This document shows, one piece after another, positions 25,033 through 32,328 of a stretch of 32,328 bases of DNA. The stretch is from NCBI GenBank assembly GCA_946481205.1, contig CAMLNB010000011.1:1-32328 (forward strand), written 5' to 3'. Positions within the stretch are counted from its first letter, which is position 1, and each line of letters opens with the position of its first letter. The notes under the pieces are model-generated. The model was not told the DNA's origin. It saw only the letters and a list, made by a program, of their open reading frames with translations, and searched no databases. This DNA is from an uncultured Kangiella sp. (GTDB lineage: Bacteria; Pseudomonadota; Gammaproteobacteria; Enterobacterales; DSM-103792). The translations under genes and the position numbers were made by a program.

Positions 25033-26085
25033 TTACGGCGCCGGAATGTCGGTCGGCGCCAAGGCGGTTTCCGGGACGAAATCCGCCAGCGTTTGCTGAT
25101 CGACCACCTGAATGCGCGGCCCGACCCGGAGCGCGTGCGGCTGCTTTTCCAGCACCCGCACCGCCAAATCCACCGCCAGCCTGGCTTGAATCACCGGTGA
25201 GTCGGTCGGCGCTGCCAGAATCCGTTGTTCACGCAGGCCGCGATACACGCTGGCGTTCATGTAGTAGGCAATGACGCGAGTGTGCGGCCGTTGCTGCGCA
25301 CGCAGCAAATGCGAGGCCGCTTCGGCGGTGACGGCGGTGCCGACAATCAGATCGAGCGCCGGATCGGCGCGCAAGGCGGCCTCGACCAAACCCATCTGGA
25401 CTCGGATGCCGGTATCGCCAAACGCGCTGTGGACAATTTCACCGCAGCGCGGATCCAACGTGGCGCGAAACCCTTCATCGCCAGTGCGCACCCAGGCGGC
25501 GCCGTCCGGGCCCGGCAGCCAGGCGAGGCGAAACCGGCGTTGCTCACGCTGACACAAGCCGTTGATATAACGCGCCGCCGCAGCACCCATGTCGCGAAAC
25601 GACACCATTGCTTTTGCGGTAACCGCCGGGCTTTGCACTCCGTTGACCAGATCGATCACCGGCAGACCGGCCTGCGCCAACGTACGGATGCTGTCGTTCA
25701 GACCTTGCTCGTCAATGGCACCGAGAATCACCGCGTCGTGCTGGCCGTCCTGACAGCGTTCACGCAATTGTCGGATTTGTTGCGGCAGCTGGTCATACCC
25801 ACCGGCGTAAATCAGATGCAGCTCAACGCCAAGGCGCTTGGCTTCCGCTTCCAGGCCCCATTCGACGGCACGCCAGTAATCGTCTTTGCGATGCGGCAGT
25901 GCGGCACAAAGTCGCCAGCGCTGCATGGCCTTATCAAGCGCGCGGTAACGCAGGGCCGTGCGTGCGCTGCTGTCCGCGAGGCTGGCCCAGCGTTCGACCG
26001 CATAAGTTGGGGTATCGGCCATGCCGTTGGTGCTGGTGATCAGCGCCGGCAAGACCAGCGCACAGAGGAATCGCCAGCAGCTCAT
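25033..26085 (-). CDS. TorT-like periplasmic ligand-binding protein
   Basis: A 350-residue exported protein of the type I periplasmic-binding fold. A signal peptide (about 1-22, ending GMA) is followed by CAALPHRKDDYWRAVEWGLE and KRLGVELHLIYAGGYD, the pattern of TorT, the protein that binds trimethylamine N-oxide and signals to the sensor kinase TorS. Other marks are HDAVILGAIDEQGLN and IAYYMN. It is divergent from a response regulator and a hybrid histidine kinase by 76 bases, the context expected for a sensory partner. No torA or torC reductase is present, so the ligand may not be TMAO. No strong ribosome site precedes the ATG. Confidence 0.85.
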   Translation of the reverse strand: MSCWRFLCALVLPALITSTNGMADTPTYAVERWASLADSSARTALRYRALDKAMQRWRLCAALPHRKDDYWRAVEWGLEAEAKRLGVELHLIYAGGYDQLPQQIRQLRERCQDGQHDAVILGAIDEQGLNDSIRTLAQAGLPVIDLVNGVQSPAVTAKAMVSFRDMGAAAARYINGLCQREQRRFRLAWLPGPDGAAWVRTGDEGFRATLDPRCGEIVHSAFGDTGIRVQMGLVEAALRADPALDLIVGTAVTAEAASHLLRAQQRPHTRVIAYYMNASVYRGLREQRILAAPTDSPVIQARLAVDLAVRVLEKQPHALRVGPRIQVVDQQTLADFVPETALAPTDIPAP

Positions 26086-26161
26086 GGTGAACGGGAATCA
26101 GTCCGGATTTGCCGGCAGTATAGGCTAGACTGGAGGCAGCGAGCGATGCGGGTAGGGTGCC

Positions 26162-27244
26162 ATGGCAGGACAGGCAAGAGTGCTGGTGGTGGATGACAAC
26201 AACACCAATCTGGCAGTGGTCGGCGAGTTGCTCGAGCGCCAAGGCTTTGATGTGTTTGCCGCCAACAGCGGCGAGATGGCCTTGCAAATGGCGCCGCTGG
26301 CCAAACCGGAAATTCTGCTGCTGGATGTGATGATGCCCGGTGGCATGGACGGTTATGACACCTGCGCGAAATTGCGCGCCTTGCCCGGGCTTGGCAACGT
26401 GCCGGTGTTGTTTCTGTCGGCCGACAGTACACCGCAAAGCAAGCTGCGCGGTTTTCAAGTTGGCGGCATGGATTACGTCAGCAAACCGTTTCAGGCCGAT
26501 GAGTTGTTGGCGCGGCTGCGCACGCATCTGGAGCTGTACCGGTTGCGCGAACATTTGGCCGATGAAGTCTCGCGGAAAACCCAGGCCGTGCAGGTGCTGG
26601 TCAGCGAACTCAACGACTCTTATGAGCAGGCGTTGGCTTTGCTGGCGCGGGCGGGCGAGTTTCGCGACAAGGACACCGGCAATCACACCCGTCGTATCGG
26701 TGAATACGCCAGCAAGCTGGCGATGCTGGCCGGTTGCGATGCCGACTTTTGTCGTCGGATCCAACATGCGGCGCCGTTGCACGATATCGGCAAGGTCTCG
26801 ATACCGGATCGCATCCTGCTCAAAGCCGGTCCGCTCGATGAAGCTGAATGGAAAATCATGCGCACCCATGCCGAAGCCGGTGCTCAGATTCTGCGCAAAT
26901 ACAGCCAGCCGCTGTTTTTGCTGGCAGCCGATATTGCCAGCGCGCATCATGAACGCTTTGATGGCAGTGGTTACCCGCGCGGCGTACGCGGTGAGGACAT
27001 TCCATTGGCAGCCCGGATCACGACGTTGGTGGACACTTACGATGCACTGCGGTCACGGCGACCGTACAAGGAGCCGTACAGCCACGAGCAGGCGGTGCAT
27101 ATTCTGCAGAATGGCGATGGCCGTACCCAGCCAGAACATTTCGATCCGGATCTGCTGCAACTGGTGATCAAGCATCAGGAATTGCTGCGGCCGGTATTTG
27201 ATGCCGACGTGCAACCGGCGCACACCCGCGGAGCCACAGAATGA
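26162..27244 (+). CDS. Response regulator with HD-GYP cyclic-di-GMP phosphodiesterase domain
   Basis: A 360-residue protein. Residues 5-125 form a receiver domain with the acidic pocket VVDDNN, phospho-acceptor Asp55 in LLLDVMMP and Lys107 in VSKPF. A coiled linker (128-155) leads to an HD-GYP domain: NHTRRIGEY, LHDIGK (His206, Asp207) and HHERFDGSGYPRG (His261, His262, with GYP at 269-271). This family hydrolyses c-di-GMP. All catalytic residues look intact. Its TGA overlaps the ATG of the kinase gene (ATGA at 27241), so the two are coupled and probably cognate. Confidence 0.94.
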   Translation: MAGQARVLVVDDNNTNLAVVGELLERQGFDVFAANSGEMALQMAPLAKPEILLLDVMMPGGMDGYDTCAKLRALPGLGNVPVLFLSADSTPQSKLRGFQVGGMDYVSKPFQADELLARLRTHLELYRLREHLADEVSRKTQAVQVLVSELNDSYEQALALLARAGEFRDKDTGNHTRRIGEYASKLAMLAGCDADFCRRIQHAAPLHDIGKVSIPDRILLKAGPLDEAEWKIMRTHAEAGAQILRKYSQPLFLLAADIASAHHERFDGSGYPRGVRGEDIPLAARITTLVDTYDALRSRRPYKEPYSHEQAVHILQNGDGRTQPEHFDPDLLQLVIKHQELLRPVFDADVQPAHTRGATE

Positions 27245-29430
27245 CCCCAGCCCCGCGCCGGCGTGAGCGCCTGCAATCGCAATTATTTGTCCGCGTTGCA
27301 TTACTGGTTCTGGTGTTGATTCCGCTGTTTGGCGCGCTGCGTTTCCAGAACACCCGCGACGCCTTGCAGCAGGAGTTCGATCAGCGCATGGCCGGCGCCA
27401 CCGAAGTACTGTCGGTGGCGCTGCGCGAACCGCTGTGGGAATTTGACGAAAGCCAGATCGGCGAAGCAGTCAAGGCGTTGTCCTATCTGGATGAATTGCA
27501 GCGCGTGCACATCACCGATCTGAGCGCGGCCCGCTACGAGTGGTGGTTCGAGCGTCAGCAGAACGGCCAGCTGGAGTTGGCCAGCGCACCAGCAGAGGCA
27601 GCCAGCGATGCCATTGCAAAGCGCTTTACCATCGCCGCGCGCGGTGCGGATCTGGCGTCGGTCGAGCTGTTCTTTTCCGATGCCAGCGTGCAGGCGGCGT
27701 CACAGGAAGTGCTGATCAGCATGGTTACGCTGGTCGGCGGTTTCACCGTGGCGATTCTGCTGCTGATGTATGTGCTGGTCGAGCGCTACGTTGGCCGGCC
27801 GCTGTGTCAGCTGCAAGACGCCCTGGCCGATGATGCCGAGCCAAATGTGTTGCCGCGGGTGGTCGCCGAACTGCCGGCCAATGAGTTGCAGGCGCTGGCC
27901 GAGCGTTATATGTCGGTGCTGACTGACCTGCGTAGTCACCAGCAGCATTTGACCGAAATGGTGGCAGTGCGTACCCACGCGCTCAGCGACACCAATCAAC
28001 AACTTGAAGCCGAGATCCAGCGTCGTAATGCGGTCGAAAAAGAGCTGATCGCCGCACGCGAACAAGCCGAGCATGCCAGCGAAGCGAAAACCTATTTCCT
28101 GGCGCACATGAGTCACGAATTGAGGACGCCGCTGAACGGCATCATCGGCTACGCCCAGCTGCTCAGTCATGGCAGCCGCGATGAAGCGGAGAGCCGCGAA
28201 TTCGTTGCCAACATCAACCGCTGTGCCGAACATTTGCTGGAGCTGATCAACCGGATTCTGGATCTGTCGAAAATCGAACAGGGCCGGATGGAACGGCAGG
28301 ATGCGCCGTTTGCTCTGAACCGGTTGATTGAGGACGTCACCACCGTCGTGCGACCGCGCACCGATGCCAAAGGCCTGCAGCTGAAAGTCCAGTACGACAA
28401 CGGTCTGCCACTGGCACTGCTCGGCGACGCCGCCAAGATCAAGCAGGTGTTGATCAACCTGCTCGGCAACGCGGTCAAGTTCACTGAGCGTGGCCAGATC
28501 GAATTGAACGTGCGGCAACTGGTGCCGGGGCAAGTGCAGTTTGCCGTGCGTGATACCGGCATCGGCATTTCCAGCCGCGATTTGCAGCGCATTTTTGAGC
28601 CGTTCCAACAGGCCGGCACCAGCGCCCAGCAATGGCGTCAGGAAGGCACCGGGTTGGGGTTGGCGATCGCCCGGCGCTTGGTAGAAATGCTTGGTGGCAC
28701 GCTGCAAGTCGAGAGCGAGCCGGATCATGGTTCTTGTTTTCGTTTCACGGTGCCGCTACCGGTCAGCGATGTGCCGATCGATGCCGGTGAAGTGCTGACG
28801 CCGGTTGGTCTGATCGGCGATGCGCCGAACATTTTGATCGTCGACGACGTTGCCCATAACCGCGAAACCTTGGCGCTGCAACTGCGCCAGATCGGTTTTC
28901 AGGTGCAGACGGTCGATTCCGGTGAGGCGGCCTTGGCCAGCGTTGCCAGCAAGCGCCCGGATCTGGTTTTCATGGATATCCGGATGCCGGGCATGGATGG
29001 CATCGAGTGCGCGCGTCACTTGCGCGCCGATCATCCTGGCTTGCCGGTGCTGGCATTTACCGCCAGCGTGTTTGACGCCCAGGTCAATGCCGACATCCGC
29101 GCCCATTTCGATGGTCTGGTGCTGAAACCGGTCGATCTGGCCCAGGCCTGTTCCAGCATTGCCAAATGCCTGCCGGTGCAATACCGCTATTCCGAAAAAC
29201 CGATAACCGTAACGGCCGAACCCAGTGCCAGCCTCAGCGTTGCCGAATCGCTGTCGGCCAGTGAGCTGGCTCATTTGCGCGCCTGGTTGTCGGCCGGCGC
29301 GCTGGCCCGTATTCGCGATTTCGGCAATGAACTGCGCAACCGCGAACCGGAACAGGCTGCGCTGGGCGAACAATTGCAGAAGCTGGCCCGGGCTTACGAC
29401 ATTGAGGCACTGCGCCGTTTGCTCGGCTGA
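27241..29430 (+). CDS. Hybrid sensor histidine kinase with C-terminal receiver domain
   Basis: A 729-residue inner-membrane hybrid kinase. Segment one (about 17-35) and segment two (about 157-180) bracket a periplasmic domain of 120 residues. A HAMP-like linker and coiled coil follow. HisKA carries AHMSHELRTPLNGIIGYAQ with His292. The HATPase domain has NLLGNAVKFTERG, DTGIGI and GTGLGLAIARRLV. A receiver domain (530-645) carries Asp579 in VFMDIRMPGMDG. The C-terminal 80 residues are helical but show no phosphotransfer His, so there is no evident HPt. It is coupled to the HD-GYP regulator upstream and divergent from the torT-like gene, suggesting that TorT, kinase and regulator form one pathway. 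Confidence 0.94.
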   Translation: MTPAPRRRERLQSQLFVRVALLVLVLIPLFGALRFQNTRDALQQEFDQRMAGATEVLSVALREPLWEFDESQIGEAVKALSYLDELQRVHITDLSAARYEWWFERQQNGQLELASAPAEAASDAIAKRFTIAARGADLASVELFFSDASVQAASQEVLISMVTLVGGFTVAILLLMYVLVERYVGRPLCQLQDALADDAEPNVLPRVVAELPANELQALAERYMSVLTDLRSHQQHLTEMVAVRTHALSDTNQQLEAEIQRRNAVEKELIAAREQAEHASEAKTYFLAHMSHELRTPLNGIIGYAQLLSHGSRDEAESREFVANINRCAEHLLELINRILDLSKIEQGRMERQDAPFALNRLIEDVTTVVRPRTDAKGLQLKVQYDNGLPLALLGDAAKIKQVLINLLGNAVKFTERGQIELNVRQLVPGQVQFAVRDTGIGISSRDLQRIFEPFQQAGTSAQQWRQEGTGLGLAIARRLVEMLGGTLQVESEPDHGSCFRFTVPLPVSDVPIDAGEVLTPVGLIGDAPNILIVDDVAHNRETLALQLRQIGFQVQTVDSGEAALASVASKRPDLVFMDIRMPGMDGIECARHLRADHPGLPVLAFTASVFDAQVNADIRAHFDGLVLKPVDLAQACSSIAKCLPVQYRYSEKPITVTAEPSASLSVAESLSASELAHLRAWLSAGALARIRDFGNELRNREPEQAALGEQLQKLARAYDIEALRRLLG

Positions 29431-29563
29431 CGGCGACCGGCATCGTTGTCCGACCGCCCTGCTCGACAACACCGCCGGTCGGTTGTCCACCTGAGCGGCG
29501 GTGCGTGCGCCTGCTAACATAGGCGGTATGTTCCCATCCCCTACCCAAGAAAAAGAGGACACC

Positions 29564-30409
29564 ATGCGCCGGCTGTCGTGCCCGTTACTGTGCCTGCCAT
29601 TGCTGCTACTGGCGGCCTGTCAACCCAAAGTCGACAACAGTGACACCGAAGCGCTCGCCGACAGCATCAAGGCGATTGCCGAGTCGCGCTCGCCGATCGA
29701 GCGGCAGAATCTTGCCGATGCGCTGTCGGTGATTGCGTTGTCCGAAGTCGGCTACCTCGGTACGCCACCGACCGATGCTGTCGCCATCGCCGAAGATGCC
29801 ACGCTCGGTCCGGCGCTGCTGCAAGTGCTGGACGGTGACGATTACGACGACATCATGGAAATGGCCAAGGGCCTGCGGCTGAGCCGGGAGGAGCGGATGC
29901 TGCAAGCCGCCCAGCTGGCCCAGCAGGAAGTCCAAGCCAAGCTGAAACAGGCGCAGGCCGAGCTGGAACAGCTGCGCGATGTTGGCGTTCAGAATGCTCG
30001 CTACAGCTGGACCACTGGCGATTACATGCCGCAAGCCGTCGTCGAATTCGAGCTGACCAATCGCACCAACGAGCCGGTCACCGGGGTCAAGCTGCGCGGC
30101 ACTTTGACCACGCCCGAGCGCACCGAGCCCTGGGTGTACGAGGTGCTTACCCATGAATTGATTCGACCGCTGCCGGGCCAGAGTCTGGAGCGCTACCGCC
30201 TGGTGCCGAATCAGTTCTCGGCCTGGGGCAACCGCCAACTGCAACGCCGGCGCGATGTCCGGTTGAGCTTTGTTGTCATCAACGTGCGCAAAGGCCAGGA
30301 TTGGTTGGTGTCGGCCGATCCGGAGCAGCTGCAAACCGAATTGAAGCACTATGAAAATGCCGAGCTGCAGGCACGGGCCGCTTTGACGGAATTGAAGGGT
30401 GGCGGCTAA
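29564..30409 (+). CDS. Lipoprotein, DUF6694-like
   Basis: A 281-residue predicted lipoprotein with a lipobox LLAAC at residues 15-19. Residues 23-100 are helical and acidic. A coiled-coil stretch (about 105-145, QQEVQAKLKQAQAELEQLRD) follows, then a beta-rich domain with VVEFELTNRTNEPVTGVKLR, which resembles a DUF6694-like or other Ig-like extracytoplasmic domain. Function is unknown. AGAGGA (29554-29559) precedes the start at 29564; an upstream ATG at 29501 is not preferred. A -10-like TAACAT lies at 29515-29520. A strong terminator follows. Confidence 0.82.
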   Translation: MRRLSCPLLCLPLLLLAACQPKVDNSDTEALADSIKAIAESRSPIERQNLADALSVIALSEVGYLGTPPTDAVAIAEDATLGPALLQVLDGDDYDDIMEMAKGLRLSREERMLQAAQLAQQEVQAKLKQAQAELEQLRDVGVQNARYSWTTGDYMPQAVVEFELTNRTNEPVTGVKLRGTLTTPERTEPWVYEVLTHELIRPLPGQSLERYRLVPNQFSAWGNRQLQRRRDVRLSFVVINVRKGQDWLVSADPEQLQTELKHYENAELQARAALTELKGGG

Positions 30410-30434
30410 CGGCGGGCAAGGCACGACTTTCTTA

Positions 30435-30470
30435 AAAACAAAACGGCGGGTTATCCCGCCGTTTTGTTTT
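30435..30470. terminator. Strong bidirectional terminator after the lipoprotein gene
   Basis: A 16-base stem AAAACAAAACGGCGGG / CCCGCCGTTTTGTTTT with loop TTAT, followed by T-rich sequence on both strands. It lies 26 bases after the lipoprotein stop. Confidence 0.92.
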
Positions 30471-30505
30471 GTTGCCAGCAGCCATCACTGCCAGCGGAAA
30501 AAGAA

Positions 30506-30529
30506 CAGGGCGCAGTTGCCTGCGCCCTG
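30506..30529 (-). terminator. Terminator of the His-rich protein gene
   Basis: Ten-base stem CAGGGCGCAG / CTGCGCCCTG with loop TTGC. On the minus strand it is followed by TTCTTTTTCC. The His-rich gene ends at 30679, about 150 bases before it, so the transcript would have an unusually long 3' tail. Confidence 0.7.
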
Positions 30530-30678
30530 GACAGACCCGATGCGAGGAACCCTCATTACCCGCACCGGATTTGCACGTCTAGCAAACGCGATTCCCGCAA
30601 CAATTGCAGTGCACAATTACCGTTGCCAAGTCCGTGTTGCTGAGCCTGTGTTGCCAAACCCGGCCCATCCGCTGCGGT

Positions 30679-31266
30679 TTACCAATCGCCCAGAATGGCG
30701 CCGATTACGATGCCGGCCGCGACGGCGTCACCAAAGTGGTGGTAATGGCAGCCATGGTGGATGTGGACACCGCTGCGGAAATAAAACGGATCGTAGAAGT
30801 GGCTGTGGAAATCATGGCGCAAATGGTAGTGACGGTAGTGGCCATGACCATCGCCGATGTAAATCACCCGACGCGGCGCCGGTGAATAGTAGTAATGGGT
30901 GTGACGACGATCGTAGTGACGGTCGTAGTCACGGTAATGGCGGTGATTGCGATCCTGCCAATCGCGGCTACCGCGATCGTGCCGATCATCCCAATCGCGG
31001 TCGCGATGGCCATGGCCGCTGTGACGATCGCTGCGCCGATCATCGTCGCGCCATTCGCGCCGATCATTGCCACGGCCACGGCTATCGTCGTGGCGGCGCT
31101 CGTCGCGGTACTCGCGGCTGTTTGATTGGCTGCGACCTTGTTCGCTGTATATGGCTCGGCCTTGGCTGCGCGACTCGTCGCGATCACGGCCGAAGGCGTC
31201 GCTGGCGGTCAGGCTCAGCAGGCCGGCCAGCATCAGGGCGGTGGTACGCATCAGCGGGGTACGCAT
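30679..31266 (-). CDS. Exported His/Arg/Asp-rich low-complexity protein
   Basis: A 195-residue protein with a signal peptide (about 1-26, ending DAFG). The mature part is extremely rich in Arg, Asp, His, Tyr and Ser: first an Arg/Asp/Ser stretch, then dense His and Tyr (for example YDRHYDRRHTHYYY and GHYRHYHLRHDFHSH). It ends in a conserved-looking glycine/hydrophobic segment AAGIVIGAILGDW. Metal or acid binding is suggested by composition only; it resembles RcnB-type periplasmic proteins loosely. AGGAG eight bases upstream supports the start at 31266. The composition departs sharply from its neighbours. Confidence 0.78.
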   Translation of the reverse strand: MRTPLMRTTALMLAGLLSLTASDAFGRDRDESRSQGRAIYSEQGRSQSNSREYRDERRHDDSRGRGNDRREWRDDDRRSDRHSGHGHRDRDWDDRHDRGSRDWQDRNHRHYRDYDRHYDRRHTHYYYSPAPRRVIYIGDGHGHYRHYHLRHDFHSHFYDPFYFRSGVHIHHGCHYHHFGDAVAAGIVIGAILGDW

Positions 31267-31632
31267 GGTTCATGCTCCTTGGCGAATCAGGGCGAATGCA
31301 GTTCGCACTGTGGCTCTGATGCTGAGCTTCGGCAACTGAATCCGGCCTGAACCGGTGTGCGGGTTGAAGCCGCGTGGCGCTTAACTGGCGGGGCTGGGTT
31401 TGGCTCGGGTCCGGATCTGGCTCGGACGGGTCGGGCGCGGGCGTGGCAACGCGGTCGCCGAGCTGGTTGGGGGCCCTGGAAATCGGCGGCCACCAGGGAC
31501 TGGTTTGGTACGAGCGCCCAACGCAGCCAACGGCTGGCCGGCGAACGGTAGTGCCGAGGTACGGTTGGCGGTGACTCTGCCGACAACAGGCATGGCCAGC
31601 ATCGGCGACTCACATCGGTCAAACCGGGCTGC
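31267..31632. other. Non-coding region upstream of the UPF0114 gene
   Basis: About 365 bases with GGCTCGGG-type low-complexity stretches (31390-31440). Overlapping frames lack a ribosome site or family pattern. It must contain the promoter of the His-rich gene on the minus strand, but no pair of elements could be chosen with confidence. Confidence 0.45.
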
Positions 31633-31645
31633 TACAATCCGCGCC
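31633..31645 (+). promoter_or_regulatory. Sigma70-type -10 element of the UPF0114 gene
   Basis: TACAAT (31633-31638) followed by CCGCGCC, about 35 bases before the GTG start. The -35 position (about 31610-31615, TCACAT) is poor. It is one of several GCTAnnAT-nCGCGCC sites in this window. Confidence 0.5.
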
Positions 31646-31672
31646 ACTTTGTTGGCTTTGGAGTTGCAGTAC

Positions 31673-32245
31673 GTGGAACGTCTGATTGAACGCAGCATGT
31701 ATGCCAGCCGCTGGTTGCTGGCGCCGATCTATCTGGGCTTGTCGCTGGCACTGATCGCGTTGACGGTCAAATTCTTTCAGGAATTCATTCACGTTTTCCC
31801 ATCCTTGCTGACCATGAAAGAAAGCGATTTGGTGCTGCTGGTGTTGGCGCTGGTCGATATGGCAATGGTCGGCGGCTTGATCGTCATGGTGATGTTCTCT
31901 GGTTATGAGAACTTTGTGTCCAAGCTGGATGTCGCGGATGGTGATGAAAAACTGGATTGGATGGGCAAGCTCGACACCGGCACCCTGAAGCAGAAAGTCG
32001 CTGCGTCAATCGTTGCCATCTCGTCGATTCATTTGTTGCAGAAATTTATTGGTGTCGAATCGGTCTACAACCAGCGGCTGAAGACGCTGACCGACCAAGG
32101 TGTTGAGTTGACACCGGATGTGTTGCAACTGGCATCGCAGCAATCCAGCGATATGTTGATGTGGTTTGTCATTATTCACATGACGTTTGTCGCATCGGCA
32201 TTCGGCATGGGGTATCTGGATAAGATGACAAAATCCGCGCACTGA
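31673..32245 (+). CDS. yqhA: UPF0114 family membrane protein (YqhA-like)
   Basis: A 190-residue integral inner-membrane protein of the UPF0114 family; its function is not established. The N-terminus ([20 protein letters not shown]) is the family hallmark. Membrane spans are seen at about residues 14-37, 50-72, 106-124 and 157-178 ([21 protein letters not shown]). The conserved motif [12 protein letters not shown] follows the second span. The start is GTG at 31673, with GGAG nine bases upstream; longer frames into the GC-rich region upstream lack family similarity. Length fits the family. The gene stands alone, and the window ends 83 bases after it. Confidence 0.9.
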   Translation: MERLIERSMYASRWLLAPIYLGLSLALIALTVKFFQEFIHVFPSLLTMKESDLVLLVLALVDMAMVGGLIVMVMFSGYENFVSKLDVADGDEKLDWMGKLDTGTLKQKVAASIVAISSIHLLQKFIGVESVYNQRLKTLTDQGVELTPDVLQLASQQSSDMLMWFVIIHMTFVASAFGMGYLDKMTKSAH

Positions 32246-32328
32246 GTTCGGCGCACTCCGGTTGCCGAAATCGTTGCTTAGAAAAATCCGTTCCTACGGC
32301 TGGCATCAAACATGCTAGTCTTCGTTCA

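Noticed and set aside
25033..26085. Calling this locus a TMAO respiration operon
   Set aside because: Only a TorT-like protein is present; torA, torC, torD and a TorR-type DNA-binding regulator are absent, and the regulator here is HD-GYP.
29175..29430. HPt domain at the end of the hybrid kinase
   Set aside because: The tail is helical but has no conserved His in an HPt context.
31372..31672. Extending the UPF0114 gene upstream to 31400
   Set aside because: The extra residues are low-complexity from GC-rich repeats, there is a ribosome site directly before GTG 31673, and a -10 element lies within the extension.

Overview
The window is GC-rich, densely coded chromosomal DNA from a gammaproteobacterium. 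The evidence is a nudF / DUF1249 / cpdA block, tolC and pcm close to thiC, an OxyR with E. coli Cys numbering, dusA, a CueR-type copper regulon and a sigma54-type psp promoter. The genus cannot be named from the sequence. I see no rRNA, tRNA, CRISPR array, insertion sequence or prophage gene.

Layout. 1-1000: divergent copper genes, copA (5' part only) and copZ, each behind a CueR-type promoter with a 19-base spacer. 1000-5170: minus-strand secreted metzincin protease with a P-domain, then tolC and a pcm-like methyltransferase. 5630-10240: thiC (no recognisable TPP riboswitch), a GNAT acetyltransferase, then nudF, DUF1249 and cpdA. 10330-11940: a chemoreceptor. 12100-15060: an RpoE-ChrR (ECF11-like) sigma/anti-sigma pair facing away from a DUF4397 repeat lipoprotein; both sides carry a similar TGATC-N16/17-CGTA promoter. 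15155-18295: a class III-like PHA synthase with a long N-terminal extension, a small exported protein, a DUF2007 zinc-ribbon protein and a cytochrome c. 18560-20920: dusA, then a psp-like operon (PspA-like coiled coil, a 37-residue membrane peptide, PspC with an N-terminal Cys pair) behind a sigma54 -24/-12 promoter and a long inverted repeat. 21059-22463: a PCu(A)C copper chaperone and a secreted PIG-L-like deacetylase. 22543-25025: ahpC-ahpD divergent from oxyR. 25033-29430: a TorT-like periplasmic binding protein divergent from an HD-GYP response regulator and a hybrid histidine kinase. 29564-32245: a lipoprotein, a His/Arg/Asp-rich secreted protein and a UPF0114 (YqhA-like) membrane protein.

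The genes share an envelope and oxidative stress theme: copper efflux and delivery, envelope damage (Psp), peroxide defence (OxyR/AhpCD) and a probable singlet-oxygen type sigma response (RpoE-ChrR). The candidates most worth follow-up are the psp-like operon with its unannotated micropeptide, the TorT-like / hybrid kinase / HD-GYP signalling unit, and the ECF promoter pair joining rpoE-chrR to the DUF4397 lipoprotein.
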